Positions 42,676 through 52,791 of a stretch of DNA of 64,000 bases are shown here, piece after piece (the first letter of the stretch is position 1; every line of letters starts with the position of its first letter). Source of the DNA: Kitasatospora azatica KCTC 9699 (GTDB lineage: Bacteria > Actinomycetota > Actinomycetes > Streptomycetales > Streptomycetaceae). Location of the stretch: positions 434,001-498,000 of the forward strand of contig NZ_JQMO01000002.1 of NCBI RefSeq assembly GCF_000744785.1, given 5' to 3'. The notes under the pieces were generated by a model. That model did no database searches, was not told the DNA's origin, and was given only the letters and a program-made list of their open reading frames with translations. A program made the translations under genes and the position numbers.

Positions 42676-45051
42676 ATGTCACGATCCGTGAATCGCAGAA
42701 CTGTGCTCGTAGGCCTCGCCGTTGCGACCGTCGCGACCGTCGTCGGACCCGGCAGCATCCCTGCCGAGGCCGCCGTCGTCGAGGGCGACCCGCTGCCGCT
42801 GGTCCCGCTGCGCGTCCCGAAGCTGGACCAGGGCACCTGGCAGCAGCCGGACAGCAAGATCCAGTGGATGCGTGACAACAAGCTGGCCATGTTCATCCAC
42901 TGGGGCGTCTACTCCGCGCCGGCCCATGGCGAGTGGTACCAGTTCTCCGCTAAGACCAAGCCGAGCGACTACCGGTCGCAGTACGCCGGCACCTTCGCCA
43001 GCCAGTCCCAGAACTACAACCCCGCCGCCTGGGCGCAGTTGGCCAAGGATCTCGGCGCCGCCCAGGTGGTGCTGACCACCCGTCACCACGAGGGCTTCGC
43101 CCTGTGGCCCAGCGGCCACCCCAACGCCTGGACCGCCGGCGACACCCCGTTCCCCGCCGGCACGGACTTCGTCAAGGGCTACGTGAACGCCGTGCGCGCG
43201 GCCGGCCTGCGGGTCGGGGTCTACTACTCGCCGATCGACTGGCGCTACCCCGGCTACTACGACGTGAGCGGCGCGAAGCCGCCGAGCCCCGCGCTCACCT
43301 CCGACTGCGTGCTGCCGAACAGCCTGTACCCGTGGAACTACGAGGGCACCGACCCGACCTCCTTCGACTACCACGAGAACGCCCGGACCATGAAGAACGA
43401 GGTGTACCAGTCCGTGAAGGAGCTGGTCACCGACTACGGCGCGATCGACGACGTCTGGTGGGACGGCGGCTGGCTGGCGCAGCAGGGCACCGACGCCTCG
43501 GGGTCCTTCTTCTGGGAGCCCGGCCAATACCGGGATCCCAACAACGGCTGGCTGGTCGACGCCGCCTACGGCGAGACCGAGCCGAGCACCGGCAAGCCGC
43601 TCGGGCTCACCGGCCTGGTGCGCCAGCACCAGCCGAACGCGGTGGCCAACTCGCGTTCGGGATGGGTGGGCGACTACGACATCGAGGAGGGGGGCTACGT
43701 CTCGAGCGGGCCGATCCGGTACGGCCGCCTGGTCCAGAAGGCGTTCGCCATCTCCGGCACCACCTGGGGGTACGACGGCAACAACGCCATCTCCTTCTCC
43801 TCGGCCATGGCCGTGTTCGTCAACGCGTTCATCCGCGACATGTGTGTGATCGTCAACGTCGGCCCGGACGCGACCGGCACGATCCCGAGCGCCCAGGCGG
43901 CGGTGCTCCGCCAGGTCGGCGGCTTCATGAGCGCCAACCACGAGGCCGTCTACAGCACCCGTGGCGGCCCGTGGAACCCGGTGGAGGGCCAGTACGGCTT
44001 CACCTTCGCCAACCAGACCGTCTACGCACACCTGCTGGCCGGGTACAGCGGCGGCAGCAGCTTCACGACCCCGTCCCTGGGCGACGCGAGGGTCACCTCG
44101 GTCTACGACGTGGTCTCCAAGAGCGCGCTCTCCTTCAGCGCGGCCGGCGGGAACGCCATCACCGTCACGGGCATCGACCGCACCCGCTACCCCGACGACA
44201 CGATCGTGGCGATCGTGCTCGACCGCTCGGTGGTCCCGACCGACATCGCCCGCGGCGCCACGGCCACGGCCGACAGCGTGGAGACCGCACACGGGAACCT
44301 GGCCGCCAACGCGGTGGACGGGGACACCTCCACCCGCTGGTGCGCCGCCGACGGCAACACAGGGCACTGGCTCCAGGTCGACCTCGGCTCGGTGCGCGCC
44401 GTCACGGGAGCCCGGATCGCCTGGGAACTGCCCAGCAACGCCTACCAGTTCCGGATCGACGGATCCACCGACGGATCCACCTGGTCGACCCTCGCCGACC
44501 GGACCGGGAACACCACCGTCGCGCAGGTGCAGGCCCTGACCTTCACCGCCCAGACCCGCTACGTCCGGGTCACCGTCACCGGTGGTGTGAACAGCGGCCT
44601 GTGGGCATCGATCCGCTCGCTGGAGGTCTACGACCGCGCGTTCCTGGACCCGTCCCTGTCCGGCGGCGACCTCGCGCTGGGTCGACCCGCCAGCTCCTCC
44701 TCCAACGAGAACAGCTCGCTGGCGGCGGCCAACGCGTTCGACGGCAACCAGAGCACCCGCTGGTCCAGCCAGTTCTCCGACCCGCAGTGGCTCCAGGTCG
44801 ACCTCGGGTCCACCCAGACGGTCGGACGGGTGGTCCTCAACTGGGAGTTCTCCCACGCGACGGCCTACCAGATCCAGGTCTCCAACGACGCCACCAACTG
44901 GACCACCGTCTACTCCACCACCAGCGGCAACGGCGGAGTGGAGAACATCAGCGGTCTGTCCGGCTCGGGACGCTACGTGCGGATGCTCGGCACGGCCCGC
45001 GCCACGCAGTGGAGCTACTCGCTGTACTCCATGCAGGTGTTCAACAGCTAG
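42676..45051 (+). CDS. Secreted GH29 alpha-L-fucosidase with two F5/8-type modules
   Basis: 791-aa exported enzyme. The N-terminus SVNRRTVLVGLAVATVAT is a twin-arginine signal peptide with a cleavage site near AEAA. The GH29 TIM barrel (about 55-400) has FIHWGVYSAPAHGEWY and TTRHHEGFALW. The predicted nucleophile is Asp263 in DDVWWDGGW. A beta-sandwich and two discoidin-like F5/8 (CBM32) domains (about 540-665 and 675-791, each with WLQVDLGS) follow. GGAG precedes the ATG at 42676. It would release terminal alpha-L-fucose outside the cell for the importer encoded next to it. It stands alone between two hairpin terminators. Confidence 0.92.
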   Translation: MSRSVNRRTVLVGLAVATVATVVGPGSIPAEAAVVEGDPLPLVPLRVPKLDQGTWQQPDSKIQWMRDNKLAMFIHWGVYSAPAHGEWYQFSAKTKPSDYRSQYAGTFASQSQNYNPAAWAQLAKDLGAAQVVLTTRHHEGFALWPSGHPNAWTAGDTPFPAGTDFVKGYVNAVRAAGLRVGVYYSPIDWRYPGYYDVSGAKPPSPALTSDCVLPNSLYPWNYEGTDPTSFDYHENARTMKNEVYQSVKELVTDYGAIDDVWWDGGWLAQQGTDASGSFFWEPGQYRDPNNGWLVDAAYGETEPSTGKPLGLTGLVRQHQPNAVANSRSGWVGDYDIEEGGYVSSGPIRYGRLVQKAFAISGTTWGYDGNNAISFSSAMAVFVNAFIRDMCVIVNVGPDATGTIPSAQAAVLRQVGGFMSANHEAVYSTRGGPWNPVEGQYGFTFANQTVYAHLLAGYSGGSSFTTPSLGDARVTSVYDVVSKSALSFSAAGGNAITVTGIDRTRYPDDTIVAIVLDRSVVPTDIARGATATADSVETAHGNLAANAVDGDTSTRWCAADGNTGHWLQVDLGSVRAVTGARIAWELPSNAYQFRIDGSTDGSTWSTLADRTGNTTVAQVQALTFTAQTRYVRVTVTGGVNSGLWASIRSLEVYDRAFLDPSLSGGDLALGRPASSSSNENSSLAAANAFDGNQSTRWSSQFSDPQWLQVDLGSTQTVGRVVLNWEFSHATAYQIQVSNDATNWTTVYSTTSGNGGVENISGLSGSGRYVRMLGTARATQWSYSLYSMQVFNS

Positions 45052-45060
45052 CAGCGCGGG

Positions 45061-45094
45061 GGGCGCCACCGGCTGCTGAGTGCCGGTGGCGCCC
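45061..45094 (+). terminator. Terminator after GH29 gene
   Basis: GGGCGCCACCGGC (45061-45073) and GCCGGTGGCGCCC (45082-45094) form a perfect 13-bp stem with an 8-base loop, 9 bp after the stop. Confidence 0.9.
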
Positions 45095-45185
45095 TCCTGC
45101 GTGCGGCGGGGACCGGTCCTAGGCTGGGAAACGGCGCCGGAATCCCGTTCCGGCGGACACGGCTGCCACGGCACGGAGGCGTCGC

Positions 45186-47603
45186 GTGGAGACGACCGAC
45201 AAGCAGGACGCCCCCACCGCCGCGGTCGTGGTCGACCCGGACGGTGTGGTGCGGGGCTGGAGCGAGGGCGGGCAGCTGCTGCTGGGGTGGTCGGCGCGGG
45301 AGACCGTCGGGCGCCCGGTCGCGGACCTGCTGGCCGATCCGCTGCCCGGGTTCCCGACCGGCGGCGACACCGGACCGGCGCGCGTGCTCGCCCTGCGCCA
45401 CCGCAACGGTTCCACGGTGGATGCCGAGGTGACCTCGCACCCGCTGCACGGCGCCGACGGCCGGGACCTGGGCCGGGTGGTGACCGCCCAGCGCTGGGAC
45501 CGCCGTCCCGTGATCGCCGACCGGGCCTTCGAGCAGTGCCCCTTCGCCCTGGGCGTGTACGACCCGGACCTGCGGTTCCTGTGGATCAACGCCACCGCGT
45601 CCGCGGTGATCGCGCACTCCGAGGAGCAGGTGCTCGGCGAGAAGTACCGCGAGCTGTTCCCCGAACTGGACGGCCTGGCGTACACCAACAAGCTCTCCGA
45701 GGTCGCCCGGACGGGCGTGCCCGCGCGTCTCATCACGATCTTCCGCCCGCTCGGCAGCAACTACGCCAACGCCTGGGCCACCAGCATGTGGCCCGTCCGG
45801 GACAAGGAGGGCCGGGTCCGCGCGGTCGCCAACTGGGGATTCGACATGAGCGCCGAGTACTGGGCCCGGCAGCGCCTGCTCGTGCTCGGCGAGGCCAGCA
45901 GCGGCATCGGACTGGCCCTCGACGTGATCAGCACCGCCGAGGAACTGTCCAAGGCCTCGGTGCCGGGATTCGTCGACCTGGTCACCGTCGACCTCTTCGA
46001 GGAGGTGCTGCACGGGGACGAGCCGCCCTTGTTCGCGGCGTTCACCGTCAACGGAACCGTTGCGCTCAGGCGGGCCGGCCGGCACGGCGTGCAGAAGGAC
46101 GCGGACGAGCGTCCCGAGCCCCCTGCGCTGATCCACTACTCGCCGAACTCCGTCGCGGTCCGGTGCATGGCCGCCGGCAGGTCGACGGTGCAGCTCGCCG
46201 CCGAACCCGGCCCGGGCGGTGAGTGGGGCTTCGGCCCCGGGCTCGCCGCCGACCCCGCCCACTGGCCGCCGGGCAACCCGGTGATCGACGGGACGCTCGG
46301 CGCGAAGGGGCTGACCGGCCGGATCACCGTGCCGCTGCTGGCCCGCGGTGCCGTGCTCGGCGTCGCCGCCTTCGCCCGCAGCGACCGGCCCGAGAGCTTC
46401 ACCGCCGACGACCTGATCCTCGCCGAGGAGCTGGCCGCCAAGGCGGCGGTGGCCATCGACAACGCCCGCCGGTACACCCGCGAGCACACGACCGCGCTGA
46501 CCCTGCAACGCAGCCTGCTGCCTCAGCGCCTGCCGAGCCAGCATGCGATCGAGGTGGCCTCGGGCTACCTGCCCGCCGGAGCCAGTGCGGGAGTGGGCGG
46601 TGACTGGTTCGACGTCATCCCGCTCTCCGGTGCCCGGGTCGCCCTGGTCGTCGGCGATGTCGTCGGGCACGGCCTGCACGCCTCGGCCAGCATGGGCCGG
46701 CTGCGCACGGCGGTCCGCACGCTGGCCGATGTGGACCTGCCGCCGGAGGAGCTGCTGACCCACCTGGACGACCTGGTCATGCACCTTCCCGACGGCCTCC
46801 AGCCCGAAGGCCGTTTCGAGTCGACCGGCGAGTCCGGGGCGACCTGTCTGTACGCCGTCTACGACCCGGTCTCCCGCCGCTGCACGCTGGCGAGCGCCGG
46901 TCACCCGCTGCCACTGGTCATCTCGCCGGACGGCGCCCTGACCCCGGTCCCCGGCGCGCCGGGACCGCCGCTCGGCATCGGTGGGCTGCCGTTCGAAGCC
47001 ATCGAGCTCGAACTGCCTGCGGGCAGCCTGCTCGCCCTCTACACCGACGGACTGGTGGAGAGCCGCGAACGCGATGTCGACCAGGGCACTGCCGAGCTGT
47101 TCCGAGTCCTGAGCGAGCCGGCCGACTCGCTGGAAGCCCTCTGCGACGCGGCGATGAAAGCCATGCTCCCCGAGCACCGCACCGACGACGCCGCCCTGCT
47201 GCTCGCCCGCACCCGCGCGCTCTCCCCCGACCACGTCGCGGTCCTGGAGGTCGAGCCCGACTTCACGCAGGTGGCGCAGGCGAGGCAGTTCGCTGCCGAC
47301 CGGCTCAGCGCCTGGGGCCTCGAGGAGGAGGCCTTCGTCACCGAGCTGGTCGTCAGCGAGCTGGTCACCAATGCCATCAAGTACGGCCAGCCGCCGATCA
47401 GGCTGCGGCTGATCCGCGGCACCTCGCTGATCTGCGAGGTCTCCGACGCCAGCGACACCAGCCCGCACCTGCGGCGGGCGCGGATCTTCGACGAGGGTGG
47501 CCGGGGCCTGATGCTCGTCGCCCAGCTCACCCAGGGCTGGGGCACCCGGCACAGCACCAACGGCAAGACGATCTGGTGCTCGCAGGCAATCGGCTCACTG
47601 TGA
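45186..47603 (+). CDS. PAS-GAF-PP2C(SpoIIE)-HATPase signalling phosphatase
   Basis: 805-aa cytosolic regulator. Two PAS-like domains (about 10-95 and 110-220) and a GAF domain (about 230-435) precede a SpoIIE-type PP2C phosphatase (about 445-655) with [12 protein letters not shown] and [17 protein letters not shown] metal motifs. An anti-sigma-type histidine-kinase ATPase ends the protein ([12 protein letters not shown] and [11 protein letters not shown]). Such proteins both phosphorylate and dephosphorylate anti-sigma-factor antagonists and are very numerous in Streptomyces. The GTG at 45186 follows GGAGG. It overlaps the convergent GH95 gene by 9 bp. No functional link to fucose is evident, so it may be a bystander. 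Confidence 0.9.
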   Translation: METTDKQDAPTAAVVVDPDGVVRGWSEGGQLLLGWSARETVGRPVADLLADPLPGFPTGGDTGPARVLALRHRNGSTVDAEVTSHPLHGADGRDLGRVVTAQRWDRRPVIADRAFEQCPFALGVYDPDLRFLWINATASAVIAHSEEQVLGEKYRELFPELDGLAYTNKLSEVARTGVPARLITIFRPLGSNYANAWATSMWPVRDKEGRVRAVANWGFDMSAEYWARQRLLVLGEASSGIGLALDVISTAEELSKASVPGFVDLVTVDLFEEVLHGDEPPLFAAFTVNGTVALRRAGRHGVQKDADERPEPPALIHYSPNSVAVRCMAAGRSTVQLAAEPGPGGEWGFGPGLAADPAHWPPGNPVIDGTLGAKGLTGRITVPLLARGAVLGVAAFARSDRPESFTADDLILAEELAAKAAVAIDNARRYTREHTTALTLQRSLLPQRLPSQHAIEVASGYLPAGASAGVGGDWFDVIPLSGARVALVVGDVVGHGLHASASMGRLRTAVRTLADVDLPPEELLTHLDDLVMHLPDGLQPEGRFESTGESGATCLYAVYDPVSRRCTLASAGHPLPLVISPDGALTPVPGAPGPPLGIGGLPFEAIELELPAGSLLALYTDGLVESRERDVDQGTAELFRVLSEPADSLEALCDAAMKAMLPEHRTDDAALLLARTRALSPDHVAVLEVEPDFTQVAQARQFAADRLSAWGLEEEAFVTELVVSELVTNAIKYGQPPIRLRLIRGTSLICEVSDASDTSPHLRRARIFDEGGRGLMLVAQLTQGWGTRHSTNGKTIWCSQAIGSL

Positions 47604-50006
47604 ACCCTCCGGCGGGAACACGAACCGCCAAACGTCGCCGGCCGGCAGCTGGAGCCGGAAGCGCCGCGGGTCGCCGGGCACGGCGGTGAGCACGACGGGG
47701 CGGCCCGCCTGGTCGGTGACCGTGGGGGCGCCGGCAGGCTCCGGCAGGAACAGGTCCACCGTCGAGCTGCGCTCGGCCCGCAACACGGCCTCGCTGACCC
47801 GGTTCTGACGCCAGCTCAGGTCGACGGTGATCCCACCCCGCGCCCGCAGGCCGCGCACCTCGCCGTCCGGCCAGGACGGCGGCAGTGCGGGCAGCAGCCG
47901 CAGGATGCCGTTGTGGCTCTGCAGCAGCATTTCGGCGATCGCGCCGGCGATCCCGAAGTTGCCGTCGATCTGGAAGAGCTGCGGCGGGTGCAGGTCGAAG
48001 AGGTTGGGCGCGATGGAGGTGGCGAGCAGGCGCTCGACGGCGTGACCGGCCTGGGCGCCGTCGCCCAGGCGGGCGGCCAGCGCGGCGACCCAGGCCAGGC
48101 TCCATCCGGTGCCGCCGCCACCGTGCTCCAGGCGCCGGTCCAGGGCTCGGCGGGCCGGGACCAGCAGGGTGGCGTCGGTGAGCGGGTCGACGGCGCTGCC
48201 CGGGTAGAGGCCGTAGAGGTGGGAGAGGTGGCGGTGGCCGGGGTCCTCCTCCGGCAGGTCCTCCCACCACTCCAGCAGGCGTCCGTCGGTCCCGAGCGCC
48301 GGGGGACGCAACCGGGCCCGGATCTCGGTCAGCTCCGCCGCGAGCTCGTGGTCGACGTCCAGTTCGCAGGCCGCCCCGACGGTGGTCTCGAGCAGTTCGG
48401 CGGTGAGCCAGTAGTCCATGGTGCAGCCGGCCGAGACGGCGGCCATCGTGCCGTCGGCGAGCCGGAAGTGGTGCTCGGGAGAGGTCGACGGGCAGGTCAC
48501 CAGGTTGCCGTCGGCGTCCTCGACCAGCAGGTGGGCGAGGAAGCGGGCGGCCTCGCGCATCACCGGGTAGGCGCGCTCGGCGAGGAACGTGCGGTCGCCG
48601 TGGAAGAGGTGGTGCTCCCACAGGTGGGCGGCCAGCCAGGGCCCGGCCATCGGCCAGTTGGCCCAGACCGGGTCCCAGCGGGCCGGGTGGGTGGCGCGCC
48701 AGATGTCGACGTTGTGGTGGCAGCACCAGCCCGGGGCGTCGTAGTAGGCCCGCGCCGTGCCCTGCCCGGCCTCGGCGAGGTCGGTGACGAGGTCGAACAG
48801 GGGCTCGTGGCACTGCGCGAGGCCGGTGGTCTCGGCGGCCCAGTAGTTCATCTGGATGTTGATGTTGGAGGTCCAGTTGGAGTTCCAGGGCGGGGTCACC
48901 TCGTTGTTCCAGATGCCCTGGAGGTTCGCGGGCTGGGTGCCGGGCCGCGAGGAGGCGATCAGCAGGTAGCGGCCGTAGGCGAAGAGCAGGGCGGCGAGTC
49001 CGGGATCCTGTCCGCCCGCGTTGGCGGCGGCGAGGCGCTCGTCGGTCGGCTGCTCGGCCGCCTTCTCCGGGCCGTTCAGCCGCAGGCCGGCCGCCCCGAA
49101 GAGGCGCTGGTGGTCGGTCAGGTGATCGGCGAGCAGCTCGTCGAAGCCCTTGCCCTCGGCCTGGTCCAGCCACCGCCGCGCCTCGGCGAGCGCGGCCTCG
49201 GCCCCCTCGGGCCGCTCCCGCCAGCCCCGGAACCCGGTGCCGACGGCGATCAGCAGGACCGCCTCGTCGGCGGCGGCGACCTCGATCGCCTCCGCTGCCG
49301 CCGCGACCCGGCCGTTCACTGTGCGCACCTGCAGGGCGGCCGCGAAACCGGTGCCCTCGTCCGCCTGGTAGAGGGCGGTCTCGTCCGGCTCGTACGGGAG
49401 CCGCACCGGCGCGCGACCGTGGATCGCCAGGCCCTCCTCGGAATCCGCCGTCGTGCACGCGCCCTGATGGGGTGTCGTGAAGCCCGCCCGGAAGGTGATC
49501 GCTCCGGGGGTGTCGGCGGTCAGGCGCACGACCAGCACACCCGCTGGGGCGGAGGCGAAGCTCTCCCGGCGGTAGCGGACGCCGCCCGCGGTGAACGAGA
49601 CGGTGTGCACGGCGCGGTCGAGGTCCAACGCCCGCCGGTAGTCGCCTGCCTGGTCATCCTCGGCACCCGGGAAGGCCAGCAGCAGGGTGCCCAGGGGCTG
49701 GTACGCCTCGGTGCCGGGCCCCATGAGGTGCTCCGTGGCTATCGCGTCGGCGCGGGCGTAGTCGCGTTCGTTCAGCACCGCCGCCCGCAGTGCGGGCAGG
49801 TGGTCGGCGCCGCCGATCCGGTCGCGTGGTCCGGGGCCACCGGACCACAGGGTGTCCGCGTTGAGCTCGATCCGCTCGGTCTGTACGCCCGCGTACATCA
49901 GGGCGCCGAGCCGGCCGTTGCCCACGGGCAGCGCCTGCAGCAGGCCTTCGGCCGGAGTCCGGTACCAGAGTTGGTCGGTGGCGCTCTGGTGGTGGTCCGT
50001 CAGCAC
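47595..50006 (-). CDS. GH95 alpha-L-fucosidase/galactosidase
   Basis: 803-aa GH95 enzyme. The N-terminal beta-sandwich starts [27 protein letters not shown]. The (alpha/alpha)6 barrel contains [26 protein letters not shown] with the conserved Asn pair used in the catalytic relay, and [24 protein letters not shown]. The C-terminal sandwich contains [21 protein letters not shown]. There is no signal peptide, so it acts inside the cell on imported fucosides, typically Fuc-alpha-1,2-Gal. The GTG at 50006 lies 31 bp after larE, so it is the last gene of the GntR-lar operon; its ribosome site is weak. It is convergent with the SpoIIE gene. Confidence 0.9.
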   Translation of the reverse strand: MLTDHHQSATDQLWYRTPAEGLLQALPVGNGRLGALMYAGVQTERIELNADTLWSGGPGPRDRIGGADHLPALRAAVLNERDYARADAIATEHLMGPGTEAYQPLGTLLLAFPGAEDDQAGDYRRALDLDRAVHTVSFTAGGVRYRRESFASAPAGVLVVRLTADTPGAITFRAGFTTPHQGACTTADSEEGLAIHGRAPVRLPYEPDETALYQADEGTGFAAALQVRTVNGRVAAAAEAIEVAAADEAVLLIAVGTGFRGWRERPEGAEAALAEARRWLDQAEGKGFDELLADHLTDHQRLFGAAGLRLNGPEKAAEQPTDERLAAANAGGQDPGLAALLFAYGRYLLIASSRPGTQPANLQGIWNNEVTPPWNSNWTSNINIQMNYWAAETTGLAQCHEPLFDLVTDLAEAGQGTARAYYDAPGWCCHHNVDIWRATHPARWDPVWANWPMAGPWLAAHLWEHHLFHGDRTFLAERAYPVMREAARFLAHLLVEDADGNLVTCPSTSPEHHFRLADGTMAAVSAGCTMDYWLTAELLETTVGAACELDVDHELAAELTEIRARLRPPALGTDGRLLEWWEDLPEEDPGHRHLSHLYGLYPGSAVDPLTDATLLVPARRALDRRLEHGGGGTGWSLAWVAALAARLGDGAQAGHAVERLLATSIAPNLFDLHPPQLFQIDGNFGIAGAIAEMLLQSHNGILRLLPALPPSWPDGEVRGLRARGGITVDLSWRQNRVSEAVLRAERSSTVDLFLPEPAGAPTVTDQAGRPVVLTAVPGDPRRFRLQLPAGDVWRFVFPPEGSQ

Positions 50007-50037
50007 AGTGTGTCAGTCCGATCGTGAGGAGGGACGG

Positions 50038-50895
50038 TCAGTTGTCGCTCGCCGGCTGTCGCTCGTGGTTGAGCCGGCCCGAGACGAAACCCTCGACCGC
50101 CATCGGCATCGTGCCGAAGCCCGCTGCGGTCACCGCGTCCGACAGGGCGGGCAGCCGGGCCGCCGTGACCACCACGTCGAGGTCGAGTTCGATCCGGACC
50201 GTGTCGCCGAGGTCGCGCACCCGCAGCTGCTCGGAGCGCAGCCCGGCCCGGTCCAGCACTTCCCGCACCGCGGTCTCGGCGCGGTCGATCCGGGCCAGCC
50301 GGTGGCTGGTGACGGGGATCCCGTAGCTGACCCGGCTGGCCAGGCACGGGGTGGCCGGCTTGTCCCAGGTCGGCAGGGACCACAGGCGGCTGACGGCCCG
50401 TACGTCGGCCTTGGTGAAACCGGCGTCGAGCAGCGGAGTGCGGATGTCGCGCTCGCGCCCGGCCCGGATGCCGGGACGGAACCGGTCGACGGCGTCGTCG
50501 GCGTTGGTCCCGGTGGCGACCTGCTGGAAGCCGTTCTCGCGGGCCAGGGCGACGATCGTGTCGAGGACCTCGGACTTGCAGAAGTAGCAGCGGTCCGGGC
50601 CGTTCGCACGGTACCCCGGGCTGCTCAACTCATCGGTGCGCGGGGCGAGGTGGGCCACACCGAGGGAGTCGGCCAGCGCCCGGGCGGCGGTCAGCTCGCC
50701 GGACGCGAGGCTCTCGGAGTCCGCCGTCACGGCGAGCACGCCGCCCGCGCCCAGCGCCCGTACGCCCGCCGCGAGCACCAGGGCGGAGTCGGCGCCGCCG
50801 GAGTAGGCGACCGCGACGGGACCCATCTCGTGCACGGTGGACAGCAGCGCGTCGGCCTTCGCCCGGACCGCGTCGTCGTTCTCACGCTCGCTCAT
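50038..50895 (-). CDS. larE: LarE, sulfur transferase for nickel-pincer cofactor
   Basis: 285-aa PP-loop ATP pyrophosphatase with SGGADS (32-37). LarE adenylates and thiolates the carboxylates of pyridinium-3,5-dicarboxylate mononucleotide. Cys184 in TPCLASR matches the sacrificial Cys176 of the Lactiplantibacillus plantarum enzyme. Cys103 and Cys106 (DRCYFCK) add a pair like that of LarE proteins that hold a [4Fe-4S] cluster, so this one may transfer sulfur catalytically; that is inference. Its ATG overlaps the larC stop. It is followed by GH95. Confidence 0.92.
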   Translation of the reverse strand: MSERENDDAVRAKADALLSTVHEMGPVAVAYSGGADSALVLAAGVRALGAGGVLAVTADSESLASGELTAARALADSLGVAHLAPRTDELSSPGYRANGPDRCYFCKSEVLDTIVALARENGFQQVATGTNADDAVDRFRPGIRAGRERDIRTPLLDAGFTKADVRAVSRLWSLPTWDKPATPCLASRVSYGIPVTSHRLARIDRAETAVREVLDRAGLRSEQLRVRDLGDTVRIELDLDVVVTAARLPALSDAVTAAGFGTMPMAVEGFVSGRLNHERQPASDN

Positions 50896-52085
50896 GGTGT
50901 TCCGACTTCTTCCCTCGAACTCTCGGACAGCTCCTGCTCGGCCAGCCGCCGCGCACGCTCGGCGACGACGCGCAGCGGCAGACCGGTGGTGCGGGCCGCG
51001 GCCGCGGCGTCCTCGTACTCCGCCTTGACCCCGTGCGGCCCGTGCTTGACCCGCACCGGCATCCCCTCGACCTCGACGGACCCGAATCGCCGGGGCGCCA
51101 CCACCCGGGTCTGCGCGGTCTGCCGGACGCCGAGCGTCCCCGTCTCGGCGAGCAGCAGGTCACGCAGCCGATCGGCGTTCTCCGGATGGGTGAGGAGGTG
51201 CAGCACCTGGGCCGGCCGTCCCTTCTTCATCACGGCGGCCGTCGTCCAGGCGTCGAGCGCGCCCTCCTCCAGGGCCCGCGCGATCGTGTGGGCCAGGACC
51301 TCGCCCGTGACGTCGTCGAGGTTGGTCTCCAGGGTCATCACGTCCTCCTCCGACCGATCCCGGTCCGGCGAGGTGAGCGGACGGCCCAGCGTGACCGCGA
51401 CGACGTTGGGACGGTCCGCCAGGACCCGGGTGCCGACGCCGTAACCCGTCGCCACCGGTGTCATCGGCGGTGGCGGCCCGTAGCGTGCGCCGGCCGCGCG
51501 CAGCAGGGCGGCGGCGGTCGGGGTGACGGTCTCACCGGGCAGGTCGGTGCCGGTCACGGCCGCGCCGTTGAGCAGCTCCATGGTGGCCGGGGCCGGGCAG
51601 GGCAGCAGTCCGTGCGCCGAGCGGACCTGGCCCGTGCCGAGTGGCAGTGGGGCGCAGACCACCTCCGTGACGTCGAGGGCGTGCAGCGCGGCGGCGACCC
51701 CGACGATGTCCACCAGGGCGTCGTGGCCGCCGAGTTCGTGCAGGTGGACGTCGGCGGGATCGGCGCCGTGCAGCCGGCCCTCGGCACGTGCGATCGCGGT
51801 GAGCGCCGCGACGCTCAGCGCCGCCACGGGCTCCGGGCGTGCGGCGGTGGCCAGTTCGATCAGTTCTGCGGCGCGCCGCTCGGTCACGGTGTCCGTCACC
51901 CGGACCAGGGCGCTCGTCGCGGTCAGACCGTGCGACCTGACCCACACGGCGTCGAGTTCCCAGCCCGTCAGTCCGGTCGCGGCGATCGAGGCCCGCACCT
52001 GCTCCAGCGGCGCTCCGACATCGAGCAGCGCACCGAGGAGCATGTCGCCGGCCAGGCCGGTGAACGGGTTGATCCAGCAGATCAC
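50892..52085 (-). CDS. larC: LarC, nickel insertion enzyme of pincer cofactor
   Basis: 397-aa CTP-dependent cyclometallase that inserts nickel into the dithio-nucleotide. It starts ICWINPFTGLAGDMLLGALLD, has HLHELGGHDALVDIVG with metal-ligand His residues, and the C-terminal ETNLDDVTGEVLAH and MKKGRPAQVLHLL parts. In L. plantarum LarC is made from two frames by a programmed frameshift; here it is one continuous frame. The GTG at 52085 overlaps the larB stop (GTGA), and its own stop overlaps larE (ATGA). Confidence 0.93.
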   Translation of the reverse strand: MICWINPFTGLAGDMLLGALLDVGAPLEQVRASIAATGLTGWELDAVWVRSHGLTATSALVRVTDTVTERRAAELIELATAARPEPVAALSVAALTAIARAEGRLHGADPADVHLHELGGHDALVDIVGVAAALHALDVTEVVCAPLPLGTGQVRSAHGLLPCPAPATMELLNGAAVTGTDLPGETVTPTAAALLRAAGARYGPPPPMTPVATGYGVGTRVLADRPNVVAVTLGRPLTSPDRDRSEEDVMTLETNLDDVTGEVLAHTIARALEEGALDAWTTAAVMKKGRPAQVLHLLTHPENADRLRDLLLAETGTLGVRQTAQTRVVAPRRFGSVEVEGMPVRVKHGPHGVKAEYEDAAAAARTTGLPLRVVAERARRLAEQELSESSREEVGTP

Positions 52086-52762
52086 GCGCGCCGCCTCCCC
52101 ACCCAGGCGAGCCGGTGCGCGGCCATCGCGGCGCCGAAGCCGGAGTCGATGTTGACCACGGTCAGGCCCGCGGCACAGGAGGCGTGCATGGCCAGCAGTG
52201 CGGTCACCCCCTCGAACGACGCGCCGTAACCCGTGGAGACTGGCACGGCGATCACCGGACAGCCGACCAGGCCGCCCACCACGCTGGCCAGCGCGCCCTC
52301 CATGCCGGCCACGACGATCACCGTGTCGCTCTCCCGCAGCTGCTCCTGGATCCGGAGCACGCGCTGCAGGCCCGCGACGCCCACGTCGTGCACGGCGGTG
52401 ACGGCCAGTCCGACGGCCGTGGCGACCGCCGCGGCCTCCGAAGCGACCGGCAGGTCCGAGGTCCCGGCGGAGACGACGGTCAGTGCGAAGTCCTGCGTCG
52501 CGGCCGGCCGCCAGACGAGCAGTCGGGCCGTGGCGTCGTACGAACCTCCCGGCACCTGGCCCAGGACCTCGGCGGCGGTGTCGGCGGCCACCCGGGTGAC
52601 GAGGACCGGGCCGGAGTTGTGCCGCAGCAGCTCGGCGGTGATCGCGCTGATCTGTTCGGACGTCTTGCCGGGGCCGTAGACGACCTCGGGCAGGCCCTGG
52701 CGCTGTTCTCGGCCGATGTCCAGCTGCGCGAAGTCGAGGTCGTGGACGCTGGTGGGGTGCAT
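52082..52762 (-). CDS. larB: LarB, carboxylase/hydrolase of pincer cofactor synthesis
   Basis: 226-aa LarB. It resembles PurE-type AIR carboxylases in its second half (VIVVAGMEGALASVVGGLVGCPVIAVP, STGYGASFEG, NIDSGFGAA). It carboxylates nicotinic acid adenine dinucleotide at C5 and cleaves the phosphoanhydride, the first pincer-cofactor step. The ATG at 52762 lies 29 bp after the glycerate kinase stop. It is coupled to larC by GTGA. Confidence 0.93.
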   Translation of the reverse strand: MHPTSVHDLDFAQLDIGREQRQGLPEVVYGPGKTSEQISAITAELLRHNSGPVLVTRVAADTAAEVLGQVPGGSYDATARLLVWRPAATQDFALTVVSAGTSDLPVASEAAAVATAVGLAVTAVHDVGVAGLQRVLRIQEQLRESDTVIVVAGMEGALASVVGGLVGCPVIAVPVSTGYGASFEGVTALLAMHASCAAGLTVVNIDSGFGAAMAAHRLAWVGRRRA

Positions 52763-52791
52763 AGGGGTCTGCTCCTGGCGGTGCGGTGCGG

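Noticed and set aside
45186..47603. SpoIIE-type phosphatase as part of the fucose system
   Set aside because: It has its own start, is convergent with GH95 and has no operator copy. Such proteins are abundant in Streptomyces, so a link cannot be supported.
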